From Rhizobium sp. ACO-34A (lineage in GTDB: Bacteria > Pseudomonadota > Alphaproteobacteria > Rhizobiales > Rhizobiaceae): a stretch of DNA of 64,000 nucleotides. The stretch is from positions 124,001 to 188,000 of the forward strand of contig CP021375.1 of the NCBI GenBank assembly GCA_002600635.1, written 5' to 3'. The position numbers and the translations under genes were made by a program. Positions 56,134 to 64,000 of the stretch are shown in pieces (position 1 is the stretch's first letter; every line of letters starts with the position of its first letter). The notes under the pieces are model-generated. The model saw nothing but the letters and a program-made list of their open reading frames with translations. It was not told the origin of the DNA and did not search any database.

Positions 56134-56619
56134 CTATGCTCCTGTGCTCTTTCGCATAGTGGTTGTTCTTGATTGCTTCGGGGCGAGATGAAAGTCGCGA
56201 GGCCCCACGGCTCTGCCCCTTCGAGACAAGGGCTCTAGCCGGGCGAGAGGCTGTCCCTCCACCGTGTCCACCATTTCTATGCCGAGTTCTCCCGGGCGAA
56301 AGCAGTGCGCCTCACCCCATTGCCAGAGCGCAATAAGAATAACGTGAAGCTGCTCCCCCTTCGGGGTGAGCACATATCGATGGCTCAAAGCGGAATCGGG
56401 GTCGGGCTGGATGATGAAAATGCCGTCGTCGACCAGTTTCTTGAGGCGGCTTGAGAGAATGTTCTTCGCAAGTCCCAGACTGCGCTGAAACTCGCTGAAC
56501 CGTTGAGCTCCCCTGAACGCGTCACGCACGATCAGAAGCGACCACCAGTCACCGATGATCTGTAAGGCGCGCGCTACTCCGCAGTTCGCCTGTCCCAAGT
56601 CTGAGCGCTTGCCTTTCAT
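56134..56619 (-). CDS. HxlR-family transcriptional regulator
   Basis: This 161-residue protein has the HxlR winged helix: GVARALQIIGDWWSLLIVRD, AFRGAQRFSEFQRSLGLAKN, ILSSRLKKLVDDGIFIIQPD, and HRYVLTPKGEQL. The second helix lacks the usual cysteine, so thiol sensing as in YodB/HypR is not obvious; C13 and C106 (EAHCFRPGE) are present. A 17-bp dyad lies 26 bp before its start, suggesting autoregulation; the same dyad occurs before the SDR and 62364 genes. Confidence 0.92.
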   Translation of the reverse strand: MKGKRSDLGQANCGVARALQIIGDWWSLLIVRDAFRGAQRFSEFQRSLGLAKNILSSRLKKLVDDGIFIIQPDPDSALSHRYVLTPKGEQLHVILIALWQWGEAHCFRPGELGIEMVDTVEGQPLARLEPLSRRGRAVGPRDFHLAPKQSRTTTMRKSTGA

Positions 56620-56644
56620 TCATTCCTCCTGAACATACGGATAT

Positions 56645-56661
56645 GGTTTTTAAGTTAAACC
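56645..56661. promoter_or_regulatory. HxlR-box candidate 1
   Basis: GGTTTTTAAGTTAAACC, 26 bp upstream of the HxlR gene start. Inverted repeat of GGTTTaA type; related to the copies at 61466, 61494, 62282 and 62319. Confidence 0.65.
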
Positions 56662-56720
56662 AAGTCTAATCATGTGTCGAGCGTGGAGTAATCAATTTGC
56701 TCGCAGCGATTTGGTCGGCT

Positions 56721-57785
56721 CTATGGGTTGTTGTACGCTTGCGCGGCGTTGCGATCAGTGAGCCTCACGATGGCGGACATGCCGGGGCGTAGATTCTCGA
56801 CGCGGGTGTCGTTGTCATCGGAGGCAAAGACGAGCCTTACTGGAATTCGCTGTACGATGCGGGTGAAGTTGCCCGTCGCGTTGTCCGGGGGCAGCAACGC
56901 GAACTGCGCCCCGCTTGCCGGCGAGACACTCTCCACTTGTGCACGAAACGGTGCGCCCGAAACGCCATCGACGGAGACTAGGGCTTTATCTCCAACCCTT
57001 ATCGAACGCAGCTGAGTTTCCTTGAAGTTCGCGACCGCCCATACCTCCGATGAGACCAGCGCGATCATCTGTGTACCTGGGCGCACATACTGTCCCACAC
57101 GGGCTTGGCGCTCGCTCACGCGCCCGTCCACCGGCGCTCTAATTATTGTTGCGTCGAGGTCAGTCTTTGCGAGTTCCACTGCCGCTTCGGCGACATCGAT
57201 ATCCGCCAGGAGCTGTGGACGTTGACTTTCGAGCACTTCCAGCTGGCTTAGGGCTGCCGCGAGGTTGGCGCGTGCCTGGGCGACGCCGGATGCGGCTTTG
57301 CGGGATTCGGCATCTGCGCGTTCCATTGCCGCCTGGGACGCCGTTCCCGTGCGCCTGAGTTCCTGCGTACGGGTCTTGTCCTGGAGGGCCCTGTTGGCAT
57401 CAGCCTCTGCACCATCAAGCGCAGCCTCCGCTTGGTGGATCATCGTACGTTGGAGATCCAGTCGCGAATCGAGATTGCCAATCGCCGCCCGCTTCGAATT
57501 CAGAGTTGCTTCTGCCTGCTGAACGCGGGCCAGGTAGTCCCGATCCTCGATGCGGAAGAGAATGTCTCCCTTCCGCACCGCTTGATTGTCCTCAACTGCG
57601 ACTTCGGCGAGGTAGCCTGTGATTTTGGGGCTGATCGGAGTTATCTCGCCGCGGATATAGGCGTTGTCAGTGGTCTCAGCAGACCAACGGGGAATAATGC
57701 GGCCTGGGTCGACGACTGCCACGGCAAGCCCAGAGACCGCAAAGAATATCACTCCAGCACTTATGATTGTTGTTGCTTGTTTCAT
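56721..57785 (-). CDS. EmrA/HlyD-type membrane fusion protein
   Basis: This 354-residue protein has one N-terminal membrane helix (IISAGVIFFAVSGLAVAVVD), biotinyl-lipoyl halves (TTDNAYIRGEITPISPKITG, APVDGRVSERQARVGQYVRP), a long coiled coil between them, and a beta-barrel part. It bridges the inner-membrane transporter and an outer-membrane channel. Its start overlaps the MFS gene stop by 4 bp. No TolC-like gene is nearby. Confidence 0.92.
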   Translation of the reverse strand: MKQATTIISAGVIFFAVSGLAVAVVDPGRIIPRWSAETTDNAYIRGEITPISPKITGYLAEVAVEDNQAVRKGDILFRIEDRDYLARVQQAEATLNSKRAAIGNLDSRLDLQRTMIHQAEAALDGAEADANRALQDKTRTQELRRTGTASQAAMERADAESRKAASGVAQARANLAAALSQLEVLESQRPQLLADIDVAEAAVELAKTDLDATIIRAPVDGRVSERQARVGQYVRPGTQMIALVSSEVWAVANFKETQLRSIRVGDKALVSVDGVSGAPFRAQVESVSPASGAQFALLPPDNATGNFTRIVQRIPVRLVFASDDNDTRVENLRPGMSAIVRLTDRNAAQAYNNP

Positions 57786-59440
57786 GATTGTAATGATCCG
57801 TTAAGGAAACGTCGCTCAATCGGTGCACACCGGCCCATCGAGATGACTCCGAGCGCACTGAACGCCAATACTGCAGCAACCAAGAGGAACCCATCGTTAT
57901 AGGAAATGACCCAGGCCTCCCGGCGTACAACGGCCGCGACATTAGATACCGCAGCGCGCAGCGCCGCGTCGTCGTCGATCAGTCGGCCGCCAAGCGTCGC
58001 CGCCATCGCAGACAGCCGATCGGCGTCGATGGTTTGGAAGACCGACACATTTTCCACCAAAACATTTGAGTGGAATTTCTCGCGCTCGGTAACCAGGTTC
58101 GATACGATCGCAACGCCAAGCGTGGTACCTCCCAACGTCGTCATATTGAACGCCAATGAGGCGGTAGGCAGATCCGATGGCCTGAGCGAACTTGCCCCAA
58201 CGACGAGATTGGGCACCAGAAAGAACATCTGGCCGATGGCAAACGCGGCAATCGCCCATTGGAACTGATCGGCCGCGAACTGCGCTGTCGTATCCGTGAC
58301 GAGCGCTGTCCCGGCACCACAGAAGAATAGCCCGAGGCCCATGATCCACCGGCTGTCCAGCTTGTGAAGCAGAAACCAGACGAGGGGAAACGCCGCAGCT
58401 TGCGGAAGCGCAGCCCAAGAAAGGAGCCCTGCCATCTGCATAGGCCGATAACCCTGAGCGAGTCCCAGAAACTGGGGAATAAGATAGCTCGTCACGACGA
58501 ATCCGGCGCGGAAAACAAGATTCAAAACGATAGGAACCGAGAACTTCCTGAGCAACAGCGTGCCCGGCGTTATGATCGGCGCCGGTGAAACGCAGGACAG
58601 GAACACAAACGCCGCCCAAGCGCCCGCGCTGATCGCCGTGCATGAAATGATCATGTCGCTTTCGAACCAGAACCGTCTCGTACCTTGGCTAAGAACCAGC
58701 ATGAGCATGGACAGCCCGAGGATGAGCACCGCGGTTGCCAACCAGTCCGTCCTTAGCGCCGTGCGATCGCCAGGGTTCTGCGGTAACCATTTCGACGATG
58801 CAAACGCCAGCAAGGCCCCAAACATCGCCTGGAGTTGAAAGAGTCCGCTCCAGCCGAAATACTCCTCCACCAGAGCGGAAACAATCGGCCCGAGGGTTAC
58901 CGGAAACAGCAGTACAAACGCCAGGACACTCAAGCCATGCGGGAGGCGTGCTCCTCCACAGACCATGAACACGGCGATGAACGCGACAGGACCGAATCCA
59001 CCTGCGGCAAAGCCCTGCAGTGTCCGGAGCGCTAGGACCCACGAAAGCGGGACGACATGGGAACAGACCAGAGCCGTTACTGCCACAATCAGAGAATTGG
59101 CGACCATATATCGGCCCATGCCGATCGCTTTGATCAGCGGACCGGACACAACGATGCCGGCAAAGCTGGCCATGGTATACACCGTCGATATCCACGAGGC
59201 CTCGTCTGGCGTCGAACCGAAGGCCGCCTGAAGATCGGCAATGTTTGTGGATGAAAACTGGGCTGACAGGCTCACCAGAAACGACCCCGAGAGGCTTACC
59301 GCGAGCATACAGAGTCCGGCTGGCGTGAGCGGTGGCACGCTGGGTTTGGCTGGTCCGGGCGGCGTGATGGCCGTGCCTGTCACGCTGTTCCCGGCTGTTG
59401 GCGCGTCGGGCTGGGACGCTTGGGGCTGACGATTGTCCAT
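57782..59440 (-). CDS. EmrB-type (DHA2) MFS drug exporter
   Basis: This 552-residue transporter has about 14 hydrophobic helices. Typical points are TNIADLQAAFGSTPDEASWI (first loop), SWVLALRTLQGFAAGGFGPV (motif C region), and a large C-terminal periplasmic loop. It works with the membrane fusion protein encoded just after it. Exported compounds are probably hydrophobic toxins; the redox enzymes around suggest quinones or similar electrophiles, by inference. ATG 59440 is preferred over an in-frame start at 59473. Confidence 0.92.
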   Translation of the reverse strand: MDNRQPQASQPDAPTAGNSVTGTAITPPGPAKPSVPPLTPAGLCMLAVSLSGSFLVSLSAQFSSTNIADLQAAFGSTPDEASWISTVYTMASFAGIVVSGPLIKAIGMGRYMVANSLIVAVTALVCSHVVPLSWVLALRTLQGFAAGGFGPVAFIAVFMVCGGARLPHGLSVLAFVLLFPVTLGPIVSALVEEYFGWSGLFQLQAMFGALLAFASSKWLPQNPGDRTALRTDWLATAVLILGLSMLMLVLSQGTRRFWFESDMIISCTAISAGAWAAFVFLSCVSPAPIITPGTLLLRKFSVPIVLNLVFRAGFVVTSYLIPQFLGLAQGYRPMQMAGLLSWAALPQAAAFPLVWFLLHKLDSRWIMGLGLFFCGAGTALVTDTTAQFAADQFQWAIAAFAIGQMFFLVPNLVVGASSLRPSDLPTASLAFNMTTLGGTTLGVAIVSNLVTEREKFHSNVLVENVSVFQTIDADRLSAMAATLGGRLIDDDAALRAAVSNVAAVVRREAWVISYNDGFLLVAAVLAFSALGVISMGRCAPIERRFLNGSLQS

Positions 59441-59486
59441 GGCATCGCTGTCATTGATGGTGGGAAAAGGCAAGTCGATGAAGCTG

Positions 59487-60455
59487 TCAGGCTGGTCCTT
59501 CCGCCTGCGTGAACGCTAACGGCTCGAAGGCCTTCCGGTGATTGGCCAGGAACGCGTGGAGCGAAAGCGGGGGCTCGCCCGTCAGGCGCTGGAGTTCAGC
59601 AGCGTCCGGCGGGCGAATAGGCGCCTTGACCGAAGCTAGCGCTGCGCCTACAGCGGAGATATGTTTGGCCATGTCTGGATTGACAACGCCGGATTGATCG
59701 CGAGACGCGAGAGCCAGCAACGAAGCCGTCCACTCTTGCTGTGGAAGCGAGTCGAACCGGATCGGTCGTCCCAAGGTTTCAGAGAGTAGCGCGGCAATCT
59801 CACGGTGCGTTCGAAGCTCAGCACCAGGCGGATAATGGACTGCCGGGCTGCTGAACACATCCGGTTGAAGCACGGCGGCAAGTACCAATCGTGCGGCATC
59901 CAGGCCGCTAATCCACGGTACCGGCGCATCGGCGAAACTATTGCCGAAGGAATCGTTCTCTCGAATAGAGTGAGCATGAAGCGCTACGATATTTTCGAAG
60001 AAGAGGGCGGCCACGCGCAAAATACAGACATCGAGGCCGGACCACATAAGGACCTCCTCCGCCAACCACTGGGCGCGGCCGAGATGGCTCGGGCTGGCAG
60101 AATGAGAAACCGCCATTGACATTACGACGATACGAGGTCGTTTATTCTGTGCCCGGGCTGCCGCCGCAAACGATGCAGCTGCGGGAATGATGCCGTCCGC
60201 TATCGGGTAGGTAAACGTCGCTGTGTCAACCCCATCCAAAGCAGCAAGTAGGCTTGATTGGTCGTTATAGTCACCCAGCACAATCTCGGCTCCAAGCGCC
60301 GCCAGCGCCTCCGTCCGTTCGCTTCGCGTTCGAGCCAGCACACGGACTGCCTTTCCCTTGTCGATCAGCGATCTGACGACATATGCGGACGTTCCCCCAT
60401 GGCGTCCCGTAGCCCCCGTCACAAGGACAGGCCCTTCTTTTTCGGGTTGAGACAT
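59487..60455 (-). CDS. NmrA-like NAD(P)-binding protein
   Basis: This 322-residue protein has the Rossmann start VLVTGATGRHGGTSAYVVRS, then VRVLARTRSERTEALAALGA, EIVLGDYNDQSSLLAALDGV, as in NmrA/QorB-type proteins, which often reduce quinones or sense NAD(P). It lies 46 bp before the MFS gene, so it is probably the first gene of NmrA-MFS-MFP. Confidence 0.88.
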   Translation of the reverse strand: MSQPEKEGPVLVTGATGRHGGTSAYVVRSLIDKGKAVRVLARTRSERTEALAALGAEIVLGDYNDQSSLLAALDGVDTATFTYPIADGIIPAAASFAAAARAQNKRPRIVVMSMAVSHSASPSHLGRAQWLAEEVLMWSGLDVCILRVAALFFENIVALHAHSIRENDSFGNSFADAPVPWISGLDAARLVLAAVLQPDVFSSPAVHYPPGAELRTHREIAALLSETLGRPIRFDSLPQQEWTASLLALASRDQSGVVNPDMAKHISAVGAALASVKAPIRPPDAAELQRLTGEPPLSLHAFLANHRKAFEPLAFTQAEGPA

Positions 60456-60607
60456 CAGCTTCCTTTCCAGATGCGTGTTGAATATTCATTGGGCTTAAAC
60501 CCGCGACCATCTGCCGGTATGGGTTGCGGCCAGGTCGCGAAGTCATAGAGAGGCAACGCGTTGATCCGGTGAGTGATCAAGGCTCGGGCTCAGCGAGCGG
60601 GCTACCC

Positions 60608-61414
60608 TCACAAGGTGGCCTTGACTAGGTAGCGTTCTGCGACGTCGCGGCGGGATAGATTTGGTCCCATCGCCAGCCTTGCTGCCTGGAATGTGTTCCA
60701 TTGGCCCTCATCAGCGAGAGGCGGGATGGTAATCGTCTCGCCCGCATCGAAACCTGCGAGCGCGGCGTCGACCAGATTATCCGCCTCCATCACCCAGTCC
60801 GCCGGGAAAGCGTTGATGTCCTTTCCCGAGCGCTCCCAGATTTCTGTACGGGTCGCCCCGGGAAGAACTGCCTGGACGCGCACCTCGGTATCCTTGAATT
60901 GAGCGGTGAGGCTCTGGCTCAGGTTGAGCAGGAAAGCCTTGCTGGCGCTGTAGGTGCCTTCGAACCTTTCGGGCGCCAGAGCCAGAACCGACGACAGATT
61001 GATGATGCCACCCCTTCCCCGCTTGGTGAGCGCCTTGACCGCCGCTTGCGCCAACAAGGTGGGCGCGACAACGTTGAGCGCAAGAAGTCGGCTCACTTCG
61101 TCGGCCTCGGAGGTGGCAAGGGTCCCGTGCAGGCTCATTCCAGCATTATTCACCAGCAGCGAGAGAGAGCTATCATCTTCGATCCTGCGCGCGAGTTCCG
61201 CGACTTGGACGCTATTGGTCAAATCGACCTTAAGGATTTCGACAGACTGGTTTGTGCTCTGCGTAAGTTTTTCGGCAACCGCTGCAAGGCGCGCCTTGTC
61301 GCGAGCAACCAGCAACAGATCGTAACCCCGGCGCGCTAGGCGATCCGCGTAGATCGCTCCGAGGCCAGTGGACGCGCCAGTGATAACGGCCAGTCCGCGT
61401 GTTGCGTCATTCAT
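60608..61414 (-). CDS. Short-chain dehydrogenase/reductase
   Basis: This 268-residue classical SDR has the cofactor motif TGASTGLG (12-19), NNAG (89-92), catalytic S141/S142, Y155 and K159 in TYSASKAFLLNLS. Substrate unknown. Two HxlR-box-like dyads lie 52-96 bp upstream of its start, so the HxlR protein probably controls it. Confidence 0.93.
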   Translation of the reverse strand: MNDATRGLAVITGASTGLGAIYADRLARRGYDLLLVARDKARLAAVAEKLTQSTNQSVEILKVDLTNSVQVAELARRIEDDSSLSLLVNNAGMSLHGTLATSEADEVSRLLALNVVAPTLLAQAAVKALTKRGRGGIINLSSVLALAPERFEGTYSASKAFLLNLSQSLTAQFKDTEVRVQAVLPGATRTEIWERSGKDINAFPADWVMEADNLVDAALAGFDAGETITIPPLADEGQWNTFQAARLAMGPNLSRRDVAERYLVKATL

Positions 61415-61776
61415 AGGAAGTCTCCTTATCCCTCTGTGCTGCTTATCAACACGAGGCGCCAGTTTGGTTTATATTTGCAACCAAAGCAGAAGAGGTTTAA
61501 GTTTGCAACTGTTTTCTCTCGCGGATCGCTGGCGGCGAAGGAAGTTCGATACTCGTGCGCGCCGGGCGGCAGGCTCTCGTTGCCAATGCGAGCGACAGGT
61601 CCGATGGCTAGCTCAGACAGTTTTTTGTCGGGTAGTGGAAGGCGGCCATTGGCTTCCGCCTGATCGTCATTCGCGGTGAGAAATTTGGCTCATTGAGTGA
61701 TCGCTGCGTGCGAGAGGTGGAGGAGAGGCAACCCAGATGAAGCCCTTAAAGATAGCCGAGTGTGAGGCCTCGCCAC
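61415..61776. other. Upstream region of the SDR gene
   Basis: It contains two dyads (61466-61482 and 61494-61510), no gene. A short frame on the plus strand is not convincing. A degraded ketosynthase gene follows on the right. Confidence 0.5.
61466..61510. promoter_or_regulatory. HxlR-box candidates 2 and 3
   Basis: GGTTTATATTTGCAACC (61466-61482) and GGTTTAAGTTTGCAACT (61494-61510), 28 bp apart, upstream of the SDR gene. They are the reverse complement of the motif at 62282 (GGTTGCAAAGTTAAACC). Confidence 0.7.
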
Positions 61777-61842
61777 TCACCAACGTTCAAATTGCACGAT
61801 ACGCCGCCGCGATAGCTCGAGGTTCGACGCTGGCAACAGCTG

Positions 61843-62178
61843 CGACAGTTGATAGGCATCCGCGCTCGTCCCGTAGCCAAGCACTACCGCTAGTGGCCGC
61901 GCCCCACGACGCTGAGCGTGTTCGAGCGTCTCGAGTATGACCACGCCCGCTCCCTCTCCCATCACGAAGCCGTCCCGGTCGCGGTCAAAGGGGCGCGACG
62001 CTCGCTCAGGGGAGCCGTTGAAGCCCGTGGAGAGGCTGCGCGCGGCGGCGGACCCGCCGAGCGAAACGCGGTTGATGCAAGCCTCGGCTCCGCCGCAAAC
62101 CGCGACGTCCGCCTCGCCGGAGCGCAGAAGCCGCATGCCGTCGCCGATCGCCTGGACGCTCGCCGCGCGGGCCGTGAT
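61843..62178 (-). pseudogene. Beta-ketoacyl-ACP synthase fragment
   Basis: About 112 residues match the middle of FabF-type ketosynthases: AIGDGMRLLRSGEADVAVCG, GAEACINRVSLGGSAAARSL and SRPFDRDRDGFVMGEGAGVV, ILETLEHAQRRGA. The active-site segment, normally TAC[AS], reads TARAAS, so the catalytic cysteine is lost. N- and C-terminal parts (including the two histidines) are missing. It is a fossil gene, perhaps once linked to fatty-acid or Nod-type synthesis. Confidence 0.8.
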
Positions 62179-62281
62179 CCGCCAGCAAGCCCGTTGGCGA
62201 TGGATCGTGGCATTGGACGGCTGATCGCCCGATAGAAGCTCGGTCGTCCAATTCACCGAGGCCGGCGTCACGCCAGTTTTA

Positions 62282-62335
62282 GGTTGCAAAGTTAAACCGA
62301 ATGGGCATATATCGAAATGGTTTCAAAGTTAAACC
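62282..62335. promoter_or_regulatory. HxlR-box candidates 4 and 5
   Basis: GGTTGCAAAGTTAAACC (62282-62298) and GGTTTCAAAGTTAAACC (62319-62335), 37 bp apart, just upstream of the gene at 62364. They differ in one base. Candidate operator for the 62364-OYE operon. Confidence 0.75.
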
Positions 62336-62363
62336 AATATCCGATGTTCCATGGAGAAGACCG

Positions 62364-63083
62364 ATGAGTGACCTTTTGGACCTGGCCATCGCGGCACATG
62401 GTGGCCAGCAGCGCTGGGATGAACTTAGTGAACTGAGGGCGCACGCGAACGTTGGCGGCGCAGTCTGGCAGGTGAAGGGCTGGCCGGACGCTTACGCGGA
62501 CATACACGCGACCATAAACACGAAACAGGCTCACACGGAGTTCGCGCCGTTCCTGAAGGAGGGGCAATACTGCGTGTGGGAACCGGCTCAGACGTCGGTG
62601 GCATCTGACAGCGGCGAGTTCCTCAGCAAGCTTGAAGAGCCTCGTGCATCATTTGCCGGACATTCATTGATGACCCAGTGGAACGAGCAACAGCTCGTCT
62701 ATTTCACTGGCTACGCTATGTGGACCTATCTGACCACTCCATTTCTGTTCGCAATGCCCGGGTTCGAAAGTCGCGAGGTTGAGCCGTGGGATGAAGGGGA
62801 GGAGACTTGGCGAAGGCTGAAGGTTACCTTTCCGGCCTCCGTGCCAAGCCATTCGAAGGAGCAGACTTTTTATTTTGGCGGTGACGGCCTCCTGCGACGA
62901 CACGACTACAGCGTCGAGATCATGGGCGGGACTGCCAGTGCTAATTATGCGACCGAGCACAAGGAGTTCGGCGGTATCGTCTTTCCGACAAAGCGCCGGG
63001 TCTATTCAACCGGGCCGGACAACCGCCCGAACCTTGAACGGGTAGCCGTGTCAATTGATCTTCTCAACATTGAAGTTGCTTAA
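62364..63083 (+). CDS. Unknown protein (239 aa), co-transcribed with OYE
   Basis: MSDLLDLAIAAHGGQQRWDE opens a largely beta-rich protein; WRRLKVTFPASVPSHSKEQT and YFGGDGLLRRHDYSVEIMGG recall the LolA-like fold of outer-membrane lipoprotein-sorting relatives, but no signal peptide is seen. ATG 62364 follows ATGGAGAAGACC. The OYE gene starts 10 bp after its stop. The function is unknown; the context is detoxification. Confidence 0.7.
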   Translation: MSDLLDLAIAAHGGQQRWDELSELRAHANVGGAVWQVKGWPDAYADIHATINTKQAHTEFAPFLKEGQYCVWEPAQTSVASDSGEFLSKLEEPRASFAGHSLMTQWNEQQLVYFTGYAMWTYLTTPFLFAMPGFESREVEPWDEGEETWRRLKVTFPASVPSHSKEQTFYFGGDGLLRRHDYSVEIMGGTASANYATEHKEFGGIVFPTKRRVYSTGPDNRPNLERVAVSIDLLNIEVA

Positions 63084-63093
63084 GGGGGGTGGC

Positions 63094-64000
63094 ATGGATA
63101 CGATCTCACTCATTTCTCCCTTGCGTCTTGGCGCCTTCGATCTGAGACATCGCGTCGTCATGGCGCCACTTACCCGCATGCGCGCCGAAACGCCGACTAA
63201 TGCGGCCCACGCGCTGACTGCGGATTACTACGGTCAGCGTTCCACCGAGGGTGGACTGATTATCGCCGAGGGATCACAAGTTATGCCAACGGGGCAGGGC
63301 TATCCCGCTACGCCCGGCATTTACTCGGACGCGCAAATTGAAGGCTGGATGCGTGTAACAAGTGCCGTCCATGCGCGGGGCGGCGTCATATTTCTGCAGC
63401 TTTGGCACGTCGGTCGGATTTCCCATTCAAGCTTCCAGCCGAACGGTGCGCAGCCTGTAGCCCCATCTGCCGTGGCCGCGACCGGAGATCATTTTACAGC
63501 GTCATGGGCACAAGCGCCGTTCCAAACGCCCCGGGCTCTTAAAATCGATGAGATCCGCGGCATCATTGATGCCTACCGCAATGGGGCGCGGAATGCGCTC
63601 GCCGCGGGCTTCGACGGCGTGGAACTGCACGGCGCAAACGGCTACTTGATTGAGCAGTTTCTCCAATCGCGCACAAACCGGCGTGACGATATTTACGGCG
63701 GCTCCATTTCCAATCGTACACGTTTGCTTCAGGAGGTCGTCGCAGCTTTGATCGAGACAGTGGGCTCTGCCCGAGTGGGGGTTCGTCTGTCTCCGTTCGG
63801 AACGACGAATGATAGCGGCGAGGAAGACCCTGTGCCGCTCTATCAGCACGCCATCGCTTCTCTGGCAGAACTTGGACCTGCCTATCTGCACCTGATCGAA
63901 CCGAGGATCGAAGGCAGGCCTGGGGATGAGACACGGAGATGGAAGGACCGCGAGGTGCTTCGCAGGGCCTGGCCCGGTATTCTCATTGCCGCGGACGGAT
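63094..64000 (+). CDS. Old Yellow Enzyme (NADH:flavin oxidoreductase), 3' end outside the window
   Basis: From ATG 63094 (after AAGGGGGGTGGC) about 302 residues are visible without stop: LISPLRLGAFDLRHRVVMAP, LTRMRA, YYGQRSTEGGLIIAEGSQVM, FLQLWHVGRISH, GVELHGANGYLIEQFLQSRT (substrate-binding H and N) and RRDDIYGGSISNRTRLLQEV. It is an FMN enzyme of the NemA/OYE type that reduces alpha,beta-unsaturated carbonyls and nitro compounds. The last 60 or so residues lie beyond base 64000. Confidence 0.95.
   Translation, partial: MDTISLISPLRLGAFDLRHRVVMAPLTRMRAETPTNAAHALTADYYGQRSTEGGLIIAEGSQVMPTGQGYPATPGIYSDAQIEGWMRVTSAVHARGGVIFLQLWHVGRISHSSFQPNGAQPVAPSAVAATGDHFTASWAQAPFQTPRALKIDEIRGIIDAYRNGARNALAAGFDGVELHGANGYLIEQFLQSRTNRRDDIYGGSISNRTRLLQEVVAALIETVGSARVGVRLSPFGTTNDSGEEDPVPLYQHAIASLAELGPAYLHLIEPRIEGRPGDETRRWKDREVLRRAWPGILIAADG

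Noticed and set aside
57942..58643. Minus-strand out-of-frame ORF inside the MFS gene
   Set aside because: Overlaps the helices of the exporter in another frame and lacks any motif.

Overview
The window looks like part of a large plasmid or symbiotic/accessory replicon of a rhizobium-like alphaproteobacterium (Rhizobium, Agrobacterium or Sinorhizobium group). The evidence is the Ti-type conjugation set (traG-D-C, oriT, traA-F-B-H, traM, traR), the plasmid-type ParB, DUF932 and DUF736 genes, strong G+C bias at third codon positions, and several insertion-sequence remains. I see no rRNA, tRNA or CRISPR array, and no repABC, trb or traI gene inside the window.

Region by region. 1-1194 is the 3' part of a GMC oxidoreductase. 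1195-2074 is IS6-type debris. 2154-4131 is a sensor kinase/NarL-type regulator pair on the minus strand, divergent from a very large secreted beta-barrel adhesin (4594-10984) that is split by one frameshift at a G9 tract. 11000-14060 is decayed mobile DNA (Tn3 tail, resolvase with two frameshifts, broken P-loop gene) plus a DUF5615 gene. 14178-15444 holds a candidate small RNA and an HTH/DUF3800 operon. 15906-16932 is an IS481-family element. 17-19.4 kb has membrane orphans and a cold-shock gene.

20-33.4 kb is a plasmid accessory block in which all genes run on the plus strand: ParB-like protein, N6-methylase-like protein, Phd/PIN toxin-antitoxin pair, DUF932, DUF736, many small unknown proteins and a TumE/TumA pair. 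Several of its genes sit behind long GC-rich non-coding leaders made of diverged repeats. One leader is interrupted by an IS110-family element. A second, uninterrupted copy of the leader gives the empty site, so the ends, the CT core and a plausible bridge RNA can be read directly. 33.5-36.5 kb holds small nucleic-acid-binding proteins (CspA, HU, WGR, XRE).

36.5-46.3 kb is the conjugation region, with oriT and an 18-bp tra-box-like palindrome between the divergent traC and traA genes. It ends in the convergent antiactivator/activator pair traM/traR, which points to quorum-sensing control. 47-55 kb looks like an envelope-modification module: a fused polyprenyl-phosphate glycosyl synthase/GtrA/ArnT-like transferase, OmpR-type regulator, lone acyl carrier protein, exported FAH-fold protein, EnvZ-type kinase and MipA-type outer-membrane protein.

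55.6-64 kb is a detoxification and efflux region: HxlR regulator, thioesterase, EmrA/EmrB-type pump, NmrA-like and SDR oxidoreductases, a protein of unknown function and an Old Yellow Enzyme running off the end. Five copies of a 17-bp dyad (GGTT-N9-AACC type) lie in front of the HxlR gene, the SDR gene and the unknown-protein/OYE pair, and suggest one HxlR-controlled regulon.
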